Positions 39,532-49,856 are shown, counted from the stretch's first letter. The stretch: 64,000 nucleotides of DNA from Aggregatibacter actinomycetemcomitans DSM 8324 (GCF_000372365.1 NZ_AQUU01000006.1:1-64000); one strand, 5' to 3'. Translations and numbers: made by a program. The notes: generated by a model not told the origin, from the sequence alone.

Positions 39532-40434
39532 ATGACACAACGTCGGTTGTTTAATTTCACGGTATTTCTACCTGGTTTATTTTTCACTTTGCTGCTGTCC
39601 GGTTGTGTCGGAATCAATCAAAGCTTTGTGTCTAAAAATTCTGTGGTATTGGCCGATCAAAATCCTGCTCAACATTTTGAACAGGAAGTGATGATTGTTC
39701 GGATTAGCCAAGTTTTGCTGGTTGGAAAAATGAGTAATGAAGAACGTGCCGCCCTGCATTTTGAACGGGGTGTGCTTTACGATAGTTTGGGGCTTTGGGC
39801 TTTAGCACGTTATGATTTTACTCAGGCTCTTGCACTGCAACCGAAAATGACCGCGGTGTATAACTATTTGGGACTTTATTTATTACTTGATGAAGATTAC
39901 GATGGGGCTTTGGAAGCATTTAATGCTGTGCTTAGCTTAGATCCCGACTATGAATATACGATGTTAAATCGTGCTTTGGATTTCTATTATGTGGGGCGTT
40001 ATAACCTTGCCCAGCAGGATTTTCTGAGTTTCTATCAACGCAATAAATCCGATCCCTACCGTGTTTTATGGCTGTATTTGAATGAATTAAGATTCAAGCC
40101 CGACGAAGCACAAAAAAATCTGGCTCAACGTGCAATTGGGCTTTCTCATGATTATTGGGGTACCTACATTGTCCAATACTATTTGGGCAAACTTTCAGTA
40201 CGGGAATTACAGGCTAAAGCGGAGCAGTTTTCCAAGCAAACTTCGACGCAATATGCGGAAATTCTTACTGAAACCTACTTTTATCTGGCAAAACAAAAAC
40301 TCAATATGGGGCAGGTTGATGAGGCGGAGACCTTATTAAAACTGGCTATTGCAAATCAGGTGTATAACTTTGTGGAGTATCGTTTTGCGGTGTTTGAGCT
40401 ACTGAAATTAGGACAACAGGTTCAAACGGAATAA
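39532..40434 (+). CDS. nlpI: TPR lipoprotein NlpI
   Basis: 300 residues. Lipoprotein signal with lipobox 'LLSGC' (Cys25). Several TPR-like repeats follow ('HFERGVLYDSLGLWALARYD', 'YNYLGLYLLLDEDYDGALEA', and more). NlpI is an outer-membrane lipoprotein that acts as adaptor for peptidoglycan hydrolases and the protease Prc. Position between pnp and deaD is conserved. Intact. Confidence 0.95.
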   Translation: MTQRRLFNFTVFLPGLFFTLLLSGCVGINQSFVSKNSVVLADQNPAQHFEQEVMIVRISQVLLVGKMSNEERAALHFERGVLYDSLGLWALARYDFTQALALQPKMTAVYNYLGLYLLLDEDYDGALEAFNAVLSLDPDYEYTMLNRALDFYYVGRYNLAQQDFLSFYQRNKSDPYRVLWLYLNELRFKPDEAQKNLAQRAIGLSHDYWGTYIVQYYLGKLSVRELQAKAEQFSKQTSTQYAEILTETYFYLAKQKLNMGQVDEAETLLKLAIANQVYNFVEYRFAVFELLKLGQQVQTE

Positions 40435-40545
40435 TGGTGAGCATGGCTTAACCGATAACATGTGGTAAGACGTAAAACGGCGCACATTGTGATTAACCTG
40501 AAAGCACTTTATTGAGCTTTCCTTTATATAATTCGAGTATTTTTA

Positions 40546-42348
40546 ATGACTGAAACTAAAATGACTTTCATGGATTTAGGCTTGCCTGAATTCATCCTTA
40601 ATGCTGTTTCCGATCTGGGTTTTCAAACTCCTTCTCCGATTCAACAAATTTGCATACCGCACTTATTAGAAGGGCGTGACGTACTGGGTATGGCGCAAAC
40701 CGGTAGCGGCAAAACAGCGGCATTTGCGTTACCGATTTTGGCGAAAATTGATCCTAATGAAAAACATCCGCAATTATTGGTGATGGCACCGACCCGTGAG
40801 CTGGCAATTCAGGTTGCTGACGCCTGCGAACAATTTATGAAATATGCCAAAGGCATCAATATCGTGACCTTATATGGCGGTCAACGTTATGACATTCAAT
40901 TACGCGCGCTCAAACAAGGCGCACAAGTGGTGGTGGGAACACCGGGACGTATTCTGGATCATATTCGTCGCGGCACATTAAATCTGGCGGAACTCAAAGC
41001 CATTGTATTGGATGAAGCGGACGAAATGTTGCGTATGGGCTTTATTGAAGATGTGGAAACCGTGATGGCGGAACTGCCTGAACACCACCAAACCGCCTTA
41101 TTCTCCGCCACCATGCCGGAACCGATTCGTCGCATTACCAAGCGCTTCATGAAAGATCCGCAGGAAATCAAAATCAAAGCGACTCAGCAAAGTGCGCCGG
41201 ATATTGCGCAAAGTTGTTGGTATGTGCATGGCTTCCGTAAAAACGATGCCTTATTGCGTTTCCTTGAAGTGGAGGATTTTGATGCAGCGATTATTTTCAC
41301 CCGTACCAAAACCGGCACTTTGGACGTGACGGAATTACTGGAAAAACACGGTTTCCGTGCCGCCGCATTAAACGGCGACATGACTCAACAATTGCGTGAA
41401 CAAACCCTTGACCGTTTGCGTAGTGGTAGTTTAGATATTGTTGTTGCTACTGATGTGGCGGCGCGCGGTATTGATATTGAACGTATCAGTCTTGTGGTTA
41501 ACTACGATATTCCGCTGGATGCCGAATCCTATGTTCACCGTATCGGACGTACCGGCCGTGCAGGACGCTCCGGTCGGGCGTTATTGTTCGTTGAACCACG
41601 TGAACGCCGTTTGTTGCGCAATGTTGAGCACCTTATCAAGAAAAACATTGAAGAAGTGGAACTGCCAAATCATGAAGTGCTGCAAGCCTGTCGTCGTAAA
41701 AAATTCAAAGACAAAATTACCACTCAGTTGGAACATCATGATTTAGAGCTTTACCGTCAATTGCTGGAAGACATGTTCACGGCAGATCAATCGCAGGAAG
41801 ACATTGCGGCGGCAATGATGATGTTGTTGCAGGGCAAACAAAAACTGATTCTCCCACCGGATCCGGTCGTAGAGAAAAAAGCCCGTCGTGAACGTGGTGA
41901 GCGTGGCGATCGTCGTGAAAATCCGCGTTCGGCGGAGCGTCGCGGGGAACGCAAAGGCTATGGTACGCCGCAACCGATGGATTTATACCGTATCGAAGTC
42001 GGGCGTGGCGATGGCGTGGAAGTGCGTCATATCGTCGGCGCCATTGCCAATGAAGGGGATATTAACAGCCGTTATATCGGCCATATCAAACTTTATGACG
42101 ATTATTCCACCATTGAATTGCCGCAAGGTATGCCGAAAGAATTGTTACAGCAGTTCGGCAAGACCCGCGTGTTGAATAAACAAATGCGTATGTCTTTCAT
42201 CGGCGAAGCCAAAGGCGAACGAGGCGGCGATAACTTCGGCGGCAAACGTCGCGGCGGACGTTTTGAAGACAACGGCTTTAAAGGCGAGCGTAAATTTAAA
42301 GAAAAAACGCACCGCACTTTTAAAGAAAAACGCGAGTTCAGAAAATAA
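40546..42348 (+). CDS. deaD: ATP-dependent RNA helicase DeaD
   Basis: 600 residues. Motifs in order: Q motif '[10 protein letters not shown]', I 'AQTGSGKT', Ia 'PTRELAIQ', 'TPGRILDH', II 'DEAD', III 'SAT', V '[10 protein letters not shown]' and VI '[11 protein letters not shown]'. A DbpA-type RNA-binding domain and a basic Arg/Gly-rich tail complete it. It unwinds RNA in cold adaptation and ribosome assembly. Confidence 0.97.
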   Translation: MTETKMTFMDLGLPEFILNAVSDLGFQTPSPIQQICIPHLLEGRDVLGMAQTGSGKTAAFALPILAKIDPNEKHPQLLVMAPTRELAIQVADACEQFMKYAKGINIVTLYGGQRYDIQLRALKQGAQVVVGTPGRILDHIRRGTLNLAELKAIVLDEADEMLRMGFIEDVETVMAELPEHHQTALFSATMPEPIRRITKRFMKDPQEIKIKATQQSAPDIAQSCWYVHGFRKNDALLRFLEVEDFDAAIIFTRTKTGTLDVTELLEKHGFRAAALNGDMTQQLREQTLDRLRSGSLDIVVATDVAARGIDIERISLVVNYDIPLDAESYVHRIGRTGRAGRSGRALLFVEPRERRLLRNVEHLIKKNIEEVELPNHEVLQACRRKKFKDKITTQLEHHDLELYRQLLEDMFTADQSQEDIAAAMMMLLQGKQKLILPPDPVVEKKARRERGERGDRRENPRSAERRGERKGYGTPQPMDLYRIEVGRGDGVEVRHIVGAIANEGDINSRYIGHIKLYDDYSTIELPQGMPKELLQQFGKTRVLNKQMRMSFIGEAKGERGGDNFGGKRRGGRFEDNGFKGERKFKEKTHRTFKEKREFRK

Positions 42349-42356
42349 AAAAGAAA

Positions 42357-42385
42357 CACCGCACCAAAAAGTGCGGTGGTTTTTC
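42357..42385. terminator. Uptake-signal terminator after deaD
   Basis: CACCGCAC (42357-42364) and GTGCGGTG (42371-42378) form an 8-bp stem followed by GTTTTT. Confidence 0.85.
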
Positions 42386-42396
42386 CCGATGAATTT

Positions 42397-42427
42397 ACGG
42401 CTTGTCCATGGATAAGCCGTTTTTTTG
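42397..42427. terminator. Second hairpin between deaD and the ugd remnant
   Basis: ACGGCTT (42397-42403) and AAGCCGT (42414-42420) enclose the near-palindrome TGTCCATGGATA and end in seven T. It can serve deaD in case the first hairpin is read through. Confidence 0.8.
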
Positions 42428-42431
42428 GCTG

Positions 42432-43056
42432 TTATAAATCCGTTCCCTTAATATCGCGGGTATAGACTTTATCCGCCACATCCAGGATTTCATCCGCCAT
42501 ACGATTGGCGAGAATGACATCGGCTTGTTGCTTGAACGCGTTTAAATCAGTCACCACTTCCGAGCCAAAAAAGTCTTTTTCAGCATATTCCGGTTCGTAA
42601 ATAATCACTTTCACACCCGCTTTTTTGATGCGTTTGATCACGTATTGAATGCTGGAGCTACGGAAATTATCGGAACCGTGTTTCATGGTTAAACGATGAA
42701 CGCCCACTACTGATGGCTTTCTTCTCAACACTTCCTCGGCAATGAAATCTTTGCGCACCGAGTTGGATTTCACAATGGCACTAATCAGGGTTTGCGGAAT
42801 ATCTTTATAGTTTGCCAGCAATTGCTTGGTGTCTTTAGGCAGGCAATAACCGCCGTAACCGAAAGACGGATTGTTGTAATGCGTGCCGATACGCGGATCA
42901 AGAGACACCCCTTCGATAATCTCCGCCGTATTGAACCCGTGCGTTGCGGCAAAGGTATCCAATTCGTTGAAGAATGTCACCCGCAAGGCAAGGTAGGAAT
43001 TGGCAAATAATTTGATACATTCCGCTTCATTTGAATGGGTCAAGATAATCGGCGCG
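42432..43056 (-). pseudogene. ugd: UDP-glucose 6-dehydrogenase, C-terminal fragment
   Basis: About the last 200 residues of Ugd remain. They start near '[20 protein letters not shown]', include the catalytic segment '[15 protein letters not shown]' and run to the normal C-terminus ('[12 protein letters not shown]'). The N-terminal NAD-binding half is absent; upstream, homology stops where an IS3-family transposase end begins. Ugd would make UDP-glucuronate for capsule or lipopolysaccharide. Without the Rossmann half it cannot work. Confidence 0.9.
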
Positions 43057-43292
43057 GGAATTGCTATGACAATGCGGTGATAGAGAGTTTTTTCAGCACG
43101 TTGAAGTCGGCATGTTTTTATTCCCATCAGTTTAAGGACATTGACGAATTAGAACGGGCGATACATGACTATATTCGTTATTATAACGAGGAGCGCATTA
43201 AGCCTAAATTAAACAATTTGAGCCCTGTGCAGTACAGAGCTCAATATTTAACTTAGGTTTAGTTATCTGTCCAACTTTTGGGGTGCAGATCA
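43057..43292 (+). mobile_element. 3' end of an IS3-family (IS150-like) element
   Basis: The frame from about 43057 to 43256 is the C-terminal part of an IS3 OrfB integrase: '[19 protein letters not shown]' with the final catalytic Glu of DDE, then 'IRYYNEERIKPKLNNLSPVQYR'. After the stop, 'TGTCCAACTTTTGGGGTGCA' matches the terminal inverted repeat of the IS150 group. The 5' end and the rest of the transposase are missing, so it is not mobile alone. It joins directly to the ugd fragment. Confidence 0.88.
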
Positions 43293-43347
43293 AAAGTGCG
43301 GTCAGTTTTTTCGGTGAATTTCAGGTTTAAAAATAACGGGTAAGAAG

Positions 43348-44451
43348 ATGCAATTAGATAAAATTATTGCGCAAAATATTGTTAAGCGCGCCATGAATAT
43401 TATTGGTTGTTCGGTGAATGTGATGGATCATCACGGGATTATTATTGCTTCCGGAAATCCCGCCCGTTTGAACCAGTTGCATACCGGTGCGGTGCTTGCT
43501 TTACGTCAGAACAGAATGGTGGAAGTGGATGAAAACCTTGCGGAAAAATGGAATTTTGACGCGCACCCGGGGATCAACGTGCCGATTCAATATCTTGGCA
43601 ATAATATCGGTGTAATTGGTATTTCCGGCGTGCCGGAACAGGTTAAGCCCTATGCAGAATTAGTCAAAATGACGGCGGAATTAATTATTGAACAACATAT
43701 TTTATTGGAGAAAGAAAGCTGGAATCGACGCTATAAAGAAGAATTTATTTTACAGCTGGTAAAAGGAAATTTATCTCTGGCGGAAATACAACAACAGGCA
43801 GCGTTTTTTTCTTTTGCATTAGATATTCCGCGCGTCGTCATTATTATTAAATTATTACATCCCAACGCCGATTCATTACAGCAATTAGTGGGTTATTTAG
43901 AACAACCGCAATTTGAACAAGATGTGGCGATTTTATCCTTGGATCAAATTATTATTTTGCAGCCTTTTAATATTTTTGCCCAATTTGGCAAACAGCTAAA
44001 AAAATTATTACCGAAGGACTATTCGCAGCAGGATTACAAAATCGCCATCGGTGCACAGCTGGAATGTCCTGCCGGCGAGCAGTTGCATTTATCTTATCGC
44101 AGTGCCTTAAGCACCTTGCAGTATGGTTTGAAACATTATCCGCGCAAAACCCTTTACTTTTTCGAACAATATCGACTGCCTGTTTTGTTGGCGGGCATTG
44201 CCGATAGCTGGCAGGCGGAAGAATTGTTAAAACCGCTAAAAGCCTTATTTTCGGAAGAGAACGCGTTGCTCTTTAAAACATTGCAACAATATTTTTTATC
44301 AAATTGTGATCTTGTTCTCACTGCACAAAAATTGTTCATTCACCCTAACACGTTGCGCTATCGGTTGGCGAAGATTGAACAGATAACCGCATTGTCTTTC
44401 AATAAGATAGAGGATCGGTTTAGCCTTTATTTAAGTACCGTACTCATTTAG
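43348..44451 (+). CDS. cdaR: Sugar diacid regulator CdaR
   Basis: 367 residues. N-terminal diacid-recognition domain ('IAQNIVKRAMNIIGCSVNVMD' region, 'GVIGISG'), a GGDEF-like middle, and a C-terminal PucR-type helix-turn-helix ('LFIHPNTLRYRLAKIEQ'). CdaR activates glycerate and sugar-diacid catabolism. It stands directly upstream of the permease and glycerate kinase, as in H. influenzae, so it probably controls them. Confidence 0.93.
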   Translation: MQLDKIIAQNIVKRAMNIIGCSVNVMDHHGIIIASGNPARLNQLHTGAVLALRQNRMVEVDENLAEKWNFDAHPGINVPIQYLGNNIGVIGISGVPEQVKPYAELVKMTAELIIEQHILLEKESWNRRYKEEFILQLVKGNLSLAEIQQQAAFFSFALDIPRVVIIIKLLHPNADSLQQLVGYLEQPQFEQDVAILSLDQIIILQPFNIFAQFGKQLKKLLPKDYSQQDYKIAIGAQLECPAGEQLHLSYRSALSTLQYGLKHYPRKTLYFFEQYRLPVLLAGIADSWQAEELLKPLKALFSEENALLFKTLQQYFLSNCDLVLTAQKLFIHPNTLRYRLAKIEQITALSFNKIEDRFSLYLSTVLI

Positions 44452-44582
44452 ATTTTGTATATTCGTCTAAAAAATTTATTTTTTTAAAAAGATTTTTGTA
44501 TTTTTATATAAAGCAATTTTTGCATTAAGGGCGAATAATCTCCTTTGTGTTATTTACACGGTTCATCACAGAGGAGAATTAT

Positions 44583-45857
44583 ATGACGACAGTCTCAGCG
44601 TTGGGAGCGGTCATTGCACTTGCGGTGGCGATCCTCCTGATTTTGAAAAAAGTATCGCCGGCATACGGTATGCTGGCGGGGGCGTTAATCGGCGGTTTGG
44701 TCGGCGGTGCCGATTTAGTGCAAACCGTGAGTCTCATGATCGGCGGTGCGCAGGGCATTACCACGGCGGTCATGCGGATTTTAGCCGCCGGTGTGTTGGC
44801 GGGCGTGCTGATTGATTCCGGTGCCGCCAACACGATTGCGGAAACCATTACCAATAAGTTGGGGGAAGCCCGTGCTTTGTTGGCATTAGCCTTAGCGACG
44901 ATGATTTTAACAGCTGTTGGCGTGTTCGTTGATGTGGCGGTGATTACCGTATCACCGATTGCCCTTGCCTTGGCGCGTCGTACCGATTTATCCAAACCGG
45001 CGATTTTGCTGGCGATGATCGGTGGTGGTAAAGCGGGGAATATTATGTCGCCGAACCCCAATGCCATCGCAGCTTCCGACACCTTCCACCAGCCGTTAAC
45101 GTCCGTCATGATGGCGGGGATTATTCCAGCGGTTTTCGGTGTAATTTTAACCTATTTCTTAGCCAAACGTTTGATTCGTAGAGGCTCCAAAGTCACTTCA
45201 CAAGAAGTCATTGTCGTGGAAAAACACGATTTACCGCATTTCGGCACGGCAATAGTTGCGCCGCTGTGTGCGATTCTATTATTAGCTTTACGTCCGTTAT
45301 TCGGCATCAAAGTGGATCCCCTGATTGCGTTGCCGGCGGGCGGTTTGGTCGGTGCGTTGTGTATGGGAAAAATTCGCCATGCGAATAATTATGCCATCAG
45401 CGGATTGGGCAAAATGGCGCCGGTTGCCATTATGTTGCTTGGTACGGGCGCACTTGCCGGGATTATCGCTAATTCAGGGTTAAAAGATGTGTTAATTCAA
45501 GGTTTAGAACATTCCGGGTTACCTTCCTATATTCTGGCACCTATCTCAGGCGTATTAATGTCTTTGGCGACGGCTTCGACCACGGCGGGGACGGCGGTGG
45601 CGTCCAACGTGTTTAGCGGCATTTTGTTAGAATTAGGCGTGAGCGGTTTAGCAGCGGCAGCCATGATTCATGCCGGTGCGACAGTATTCGACCATATGCC
45701 GCACGGTTCTTTCTTCCATGCCACCGGCGGCAGCGTGAACATGGATATTAAAGAACGCTTGAAACTGATCCCTTATGAAAGTGCGGTGGGTTTAATCATG
45801 ACGATTGTTTCTACGCTGATTTTCGGCGTGTTTAATTGGTTCTGGGAGGTTTTATGA
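44583..45857 (+). CDS. GntP-family permease (glycerate/gluconate type)
   Basis: 424 residues from the ATG at 44583 (MTTVSALGAVIAL), which follows GAGGAG; an upstream ATG at 44547 is poorly placed. About 12 membrane helices and the GntP pattern 'GGGKAGNIMSPNPNAIAAS' and 'SLATASTTAGTAVAS'. Next to glycerate kinase and cdaR, so the substrate is probably D-glycerate or a related acid. The stop overlaps the garK start (ATGA). Confidence 0.88.
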   Translation: MTTVSALGAVIALAVAILLILKKVSPAYGMLAGALIGGLVGGADLVQTVSLMIGGAQGITTAVMRILAAGVLAGVLIDSGAANTIAETITNKLGEARALLALALATMILTAVGVFVDVAVITVSPIALALARRTDLSKPAILLAMIGGGKAGNIMSPNPNAIAASDTFHQPLTSVMMAGIIPAVFGVILTYFLAKRLIRRGSKVTSQEVIVVEKHDLPHFGTAIVAPLCAILLLALRPLFGIKVDPLIALPAGGLVGALCMGKIRHANNYAISGLGKMAPVAIMLLGTGALAGIIANSGLKDVLIQGLEHSGLPSYILAPISGVLMSLATASTTAGTAVASNVFSGILLELGVSGLAAAAMIHAGATVFDHMPHGSFFHATGGSVNMDIKERLKLIPYESAVGLIMTIVSTLIFGVFNWFWEVL

Positions 45858-46993
45858 AAATTATTATTGCGCCGGATTCCTTTAAAGAAAGTTTAACCGC
45901 ATTGGAAGCGGCAAATGCCATTGAAGCAGGGTTTAAGCGGATTTTTCCGAATGCGGAATGTGTCAAATTACCGATGGCGGACGGGGGCGAAGGGACGGTT
46001 CAGTCTTTGGTGGATGCCACCGGCGGTAAACTGGTTGAATGCGATGTCGTGGCACCGTTGGGCAATACCGTACAAAGTTTCTTCGGGCTTTCCGGCGATG
46101 GCAAAACGGCGATTATTGAAATGGCGGCGGCATCGGGCTTGCATTTGGTGGCGCCGGAGCAACGTAATCCGTTGCATACCACCAGTTACGGCACCGGTGA
46201 GTTGATTAAACGTGCGTTGGCTCTTGGCGTACAGCACATTATTTTAGGCATCGGCGGCAGCGCCACCAATGATGGCGGTGTCGGAATGCTGCAAGCGCTG
46301 GGCATTCGGTTTTTAAATTTTCAACAACAGGAAATTGGTTATGGCGGCGCACAGTTAGCGCAACTTGCACAAATTGATATGAACGCTTTGGAGCCGCATT
46401 TGGCGCAAGTGCATATTGAAGTGGCGTGCGATGTGAATAATCCGTTGTGTGGTGAACGGGGTGCGTCGGCGATTTTCGGACCGCAAAAAGGCGCCACCCC
46501 GGAAATGGTGGCGCAACTGGATGTGGCGTTGGCGCATTTCGCCGAGATTGCCCAACGCGATTGTGGCAAAAATATTCAAGATCAGCCGGGTGCCGGCGCC
46601 GCAGGCGGTATGGGCGGCGGCTTATTGCTGTTACCGAATGTGGAATTAAAAGCCGGTGTGCAAATCATGTTGGAAAATTTGCAACTGGCGGACAAAGTGC
46701 ATGACGCCGATTTGGTGATTACCGGTGAAGGCCGCATGGACGCACAGAGTATTCTCGGTAAAACGCCTATTGGTGTGGCGCGTACGGCGAAGCAGTTCAA
46801 TAAACCGGTGATTGCCATTGTTGGTTGTCTGCGTGAGGATTATGAAGTGGTGTACGAGCATGGCATTGATGTGGTGTTCCCGATCATTCGCCAGCTGGCA
46901 CCGTTATCGGAAATTTTGCAGCAGGGCAGGGAGAACCTGGTTTCCGCTGCACAAAATATCGCCCGCCTGTTTGCGTTACAAGGGAAAATTTGA
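45854..46993 (+). CDS. garK: Glycerate kinase, type 1
   Basis: 379 residues from the ATG overlapping the permease stop. It phosphorylates D-glycerate to 2-phosphoglycerate. Family segments 'IIIAPDSFKESLTALEAANA', 'ADGGEGTVQSLVDATGG', 'ILGIGGSATNDGGVGML' and 'VITGEGRMDAQSILGKTPIG' are conserved. With the permease and CdaR it makes a complete glycerate-use module. Confidence 0.95.
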   Translation: MKIIIAPDSFKESLTALEAANAIEAGFKRIFPNAECVKLPMADGGEGTVQSLVDATGGKLVECDVVAPLGNTVQSFFGLSGDGKTAIIEMAAASGLHLVAPEQRNPLHTTSYGTGELIKRALALGVQHIILGIGGSATNDGGVGMLQALGIRFLNFQQQEIGYGGAQLAQLAQIDMNALEPHLAQVHIEVACDVNNPLCGERGASAIFGPQKGATPEMVAQLDVALAHFAEIAQRDCGKNIQDQPGAGAAGGMGGGLLLLPNVELKAGVQIMLENLQLADKVHDADLVITGEGRMDAQSILGKTPIGVARTAKQFNKPVIAIVGCLREDYEVVYEHGIDVVFPIIRQLAPLSEILQQGRENLVSAAQNIARLFALQGKI

Positions 46994-47033
46994 GGCGTTC
47001 CGCCGAAAAGTGCGGTGCTTTTTAGATGAATTT

Positions 47034-47062
47034 ACGGCTTCACATGATAAGCCGTTTTTTCG
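47034..47062. terminator. Terminator between garK and hpt
   Basis: ACGGCTT (47034-47040) and AAGCCGT (47049-47055) with an 8-nt loop, then TTTTTT. Confidence 0.88.
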
Positions 47063-47602
47063 TTATTCTTCCAAAATCACTTTGCCAATATAGCCCAGAT
47101 TACGATGCTGTTGGGTATAATCAATACCGTAGCCCACCACGAATTCATCGGGAATAGTAAAGCCCACCCAGTCCACCGGCACCTGCACTTCACGGCGTGA
47201 TGGTTTGTCGAGCAAGGTACAAATCGCCAGGGATGCCGGTTCACGCAAATTCAAAATTTCGCGTACTTTTTCCAAGGTGTAACCTGTGTCTATAATATCT
47301 TCCACAATCAGAACGTCTTTGCCTTTGATGTCGCCGTCTAAATCTTTGCTGATACGCACGTCATGATTAGTGGTCATGCCGCTACCGTAGCTGGAGGTCG
47401 TCATAAATTCAATTTCTACCGGCAAATGCAGTTCGCGCACCAAATCCGCCATGAACATAAAGGAACCGCGCAATAAGCCTACCACAACCAAACGGCTGAT
47501 ATTTTTGTGTTGATAGAAGACGGTGATTTCTTTACCGAGTTCCCGGATACGGGAGCGGGCTTCTTGTTCGGAAATCAGAATATCAACGTGGTGTTTTTTC
47601 AT
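47063..47602 (-). CDS. hpt: Hypoxanthine phosphoribosyltransferase
   Basis: 179 residues. The PRPP motif '[17 protein letters not shown]' (about residues 92-108) and flexible-loop '[10 protein letters not shown]' are typical of Hpt. It salvages hypoxanthine to IMP. It has no second gene behind it; the predicted small RNA lies upstream on the same strand with its own terminator. Confidence 0.95.
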   Translation of the reverse strand: MKKHHVDILISEQEARSRIRELGKEITVFYQHKNISRLVVVGLLRGSFMFMADLVRELHLPVEIEFMTTSSYGSGMTTNHDVRISKDLDGDIKGKDVLIVEDIIDTGYTLEKVREILNLREPASLAICTLLDKPSRREVQVPVDWVGFTIPDEFVVGYGIDYTQQHRNLGYIGKVILEE

Positions 47603-47639
47603 TTAAGGTTACCTTTGGCAGATGAGGATGTCGCTATTC

Positions 47640-47777
47640 TAACAAAAAAAAGACTGAAGCTTAAACTTCAGTCTTTTCAAATACCCTAACGAATTTACTT
47701 TCTACTCTACCTGTTTGGAGTACTATGCAGACTTCCAATGACTACCGTTCATCTTCATTGCAATACTTAACAGATGT
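47640..47777 (-). ncRNA. Predicted Fur-regulated small RNA
   Basis: No protein gene is present, but a complete transcription unit is. On the minus strand a TTGACA -35 (47805-47810) and TAACAT -10 (47783-47788), 16 bp apart, are followed about 135 nt later by a strong terminator (AAAGACTGAAG stem with CTTCAGTCTTT, then eight T). A Fur-box-like sequence directly precedes the -35. Two short internal stems (CAATGA/TCATTG and TTGGA/TCCAA) can form. This is the architecture of RyhB-like RNAs. Pasteurellaceae have known Fur-controlled RNAs (HrrF; JA01-JA04 in Aggregatibacter); identity with one of them is not shown here. Confidence 0.75.
47644..47680 (-). terminator. Rho-independent terminator of the small RNA
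   Basis: AAAGACTGAAG pairs with CTTCAGTCTTT over a 6-nt TTTAAG loop, with a run of T at the end on the minus strand. Confidence 0.9.
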
Positions 47778-47810
47778 GGCTTATGTTAGCAGAGTTTTAA
47801 TTGTTGTCAA

Positions 47811-47825
47811 TAAGAATTATTATCA
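47811..47825 (-). promoter_or_regulatory. Fur box adjoining the small-RNA promoter
   Basis: On the minus strand TGATAATAATTCTTA fits the 7-1-7 Fur consensus TGATAATNATTATCA at 12 of 14 fixed positions. It ends where the -35 begins, so Fur binding would block RNA polymerase. Confidence 0.7.
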
Positions 47826-47840
47826 TTTACAAAAAATATT

Positions 47841-49202
47841 TTAATTACCGGAAATTTTCATATTTTCCAAGAGAATAGAACCGGTCTGAATATTTGAACG
47901 ATGTTCAATATCATCACCCACGGCAACAATATTGCGCAACATTTCAGGTAATTGACCGGCAATGGTGATTTCTGCCACCGGGTATTGAATCTCGCCGTTT
48001 TCCACCCAGAAGCCGGCTGCTCCGCGCGAATAATCGCCACTAACCGGATTAACGCCTTGCCCCATTACTTCCGTAACCAACAAACCGCGATTCATTTGAC
48101 GTAAAAGTGCGGTCAGTTTTCCCGATGAATTTGCTTTCACCAACCAGTTATGAATGCCGCCCGCGTGCCCGTTGCTTTGCATGCCGAGTTTGCGACCGCT
48201 GTAACTGGTGAGCAAATAAGTCTGTAAAATGCCGTTGCGGATAATGTCCATATCCTGCGTTTTCACACCTTCGCTATCGAAAGGTGTTGAAGCAAGTTGC
48301 CCCATCAGGTGCGGTCTTTCCACAATCTCAAACCAATCCGGTAACACCTGTTTGTCTAAATGATCCAATAAAAAACTGGCTTTGCGATATAAACTGCCGC
48401 CACTGATTGCCGCCGTCAAATGGCTAATTAAGCCTGTCGCCACATCATTTAAGAATATGACCGGTGCTTGTTGGGTCGCGAGTTTTTGCGGTTGCAAACG
48501 GGCAATGGCTTTTTGCGCGGCATGTTCACCGACCCATTTCGGTTGCGCTAACTGTGTCATATCTCGCGCTACTGTGTATTCATAATCCCGTTCCAACTGC
48601 GTCTGATGTTCGGCAATCACCGAGCAGGAAAGGGAATAGCGACTGGATAAATAGCTTTGCAACATGCCGTAACTGTTGCCATAAACCCGTACGCCGGTAT
48701 GGGCGTTGAAAGAAGCACCTTCGCTGTTGACGATACGCGCGTCATGTTCCAATGCGGCTCTTTCCGTTTCCAGCGCGAGTTGCATGGCGTGATCCACCTC
48801 TATTTCAGCGGCGTGATACAACGCTAAATCCGGCGCATCAAATGCCATCAGATCTTTATCTGCCAAGCCGGCACAATCGTCCGGTGAAGTATATTTGGCG
48901 ATGGCTAGGGCGGCTTCGACGGTGCTTTTGATAGCATCCGGCGTTAAATCGGAGGTGGAGGCATTGCCTTTTTGTTGTCCCAGATAAACGGAAATGCCTA
49001 ACGCGCCGTCATTGTTAAATTCAACATTTTCAATTTCCCGGAGGCGGGTAGAGACAGACAGCCCGCCGGATTTGGTGACGCCCACTTCGGCGGTGGCGCC
49101 TGCTTTTTGCGCGATTTCAATGGCAAGGCTTACGGCGTCGCGTAATTGTTGTTCCTGTTGGCGTAAAAGTGCGGTGGATTTTTCAAGTGTTTTTTGTTGC
49201 AT
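47841..49202 (-). CDS. pmbA: TldE/PmbA-type protease subunit
   Basis: 453 residues. PmbA pairs with the metalloprotease TldD and helps in peptide (microcin) maturation and CcdA degradation in E. coli. Conserved '[19 protein letters not shown]', '[21 protein letters not shown]' and the C-terminal '[18 protein letters not shown]' are present. As expected for this subunit, no HExxH is seen. Normal length. Confidence 0.95.
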   Translation of the reverse strand: MQQKTLEKSTALLRQQEQQLRDAVSLAIEIAQKAGATAEVGVTKSGGLSVSTRLREIENVEFNNDGALGISVYLGQQKGNASTSDLTPDAIKSTVEAALAIAKYTSPDDCAGLADKDLMAFDAPDLALYHAAEIEVDHAMQLALETERAALEHDARIVNSEGASFNAHTGVRVYGNSYGMLQSYLSSRYSLSCSVIAEHQTQLERDYEYTVARDMTQLAQPKWVGEHAAQKAIARLQPQKLATQQAPVIFLNDVATGLISHLTAAISGGSLYRKASFLLDHLDKQVLPDWFEIVERPHLMGQLASTPFDSEGVKTQDMDIIRNGILQTYLLTSYSGRKLGMQSNGHAGGIHNWLVKANSSGKLTALLRQMNRGLLVTEVMGQGVNPVSGDYSRGAAGFWVENGEIQYPVAEITIAGQLPEMLRNIVAVGDDIEHRSNIQTGSILLENMKISGN

Positions 49203-49322
49203 TGTGGTTTTCCCGATTGTGAAATTTCGATAATTTTAGCTTATTTTTCTTTTTAAGGCGAACCACAGATTCTGTGCTAAAATGCTCCGCACTTTTAAGT
49301 AAGTAGAATGATCGGAAAAAAC

Positions 49323-49856
49323 ATGGCAAAGCATAAAAAAGAAGATTTTGACCGGCAGAATGAAGAACAGGAAGAAATCATTTGGGTCAGCAAGAGCGAA
49401 ATCAAACGGGACGCGGAAGCATTAAAAAAATTGGGTGAAAAATTGGTTGAACTGACCAAAGTCAAATTAGATAAAATTCCATTGGAAGAATCCTTGCTGG
49501 AAGCAGTAAATTTGGCGCAGCGCCTGCAAAAAGAAGCGCGTCGCCGCCAGTTACAATATATCGGTAAATTATTGCGTAGTATGGACGTGGAACCGATTCA
49601 GGGCGCCTTGGCCAAACTGGAAAACAAACATTTGCAACAACAAGCCATGTTACACAAACTGGAATTGCTGCGTGACGAGCTTGTGGCAAAAGGCGATAGC
49701 GCATTAACGGATTTTTTAGCGGATTATCCCCATGCCGATCGGCAACATTTACGCACTTTGATTCGCGCCGCTAATAGGGAAAACGAACAAAATAAACCGG
49801 CAAAAGCCTATCGTGAAATTTTTCAGTATTTAAAAGAGATTGTGTTGGAAGATTAA
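49323..49856 (+). CDS. darP: Ribosome biogenesis factor DarP
   Basis: 177 residues from the ATG at 49323 ([10 protein letters not shown]), with GGAA upstream; an ATG at 49308 would add five residues. Formerly YjgA (DUF615). Helical and highly charged, with '[22 protein letters not shown]' and '[13 protein letters not shown]' as conserved parts. It acts late in 50S subunit assembly. Divergent from pmbA. Its last 27 bases overlap the truncated transporter gene on the other strand. Confidence 0.94.
   Translation: MAKHKKEDFDRQNEEQEEIIWVSKSEIKRDAEALKKLGEKLVELTKVKLDKIPLEESLLEAVNLAQRLQKEARRRQLQYIGKLLRSMDVEPIQGALAKLENKHLQQQAMLHKLELLRDELVAKGDSALTDFLADYPHADRQHLRTLIRAANRENEQNKPAKAYREIFQYLKEIVLED

Noticed and set aside
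44461-44570. Possible CRP or CdaR operator before the GntP permease
   Set aside because: TGTGTTATTTACACG lacks the 6-bp CRP spacer, and the ATTCG/CGAAT repeats are short; the CdaR consensus is not known to me well enough to call a site.
42365-47062. A shared module 'uptake signal ... GATGAATTTACGGCTT hairpin' after deaD and after garK
   Set aside because: The uptake signal followed by spaced AT-rich tracts such as CCCGATGAATTT is the extended consensus of Pasteurellaceae uptake sequences, and the hairpins are ordinary terminators. It does not need a new element.
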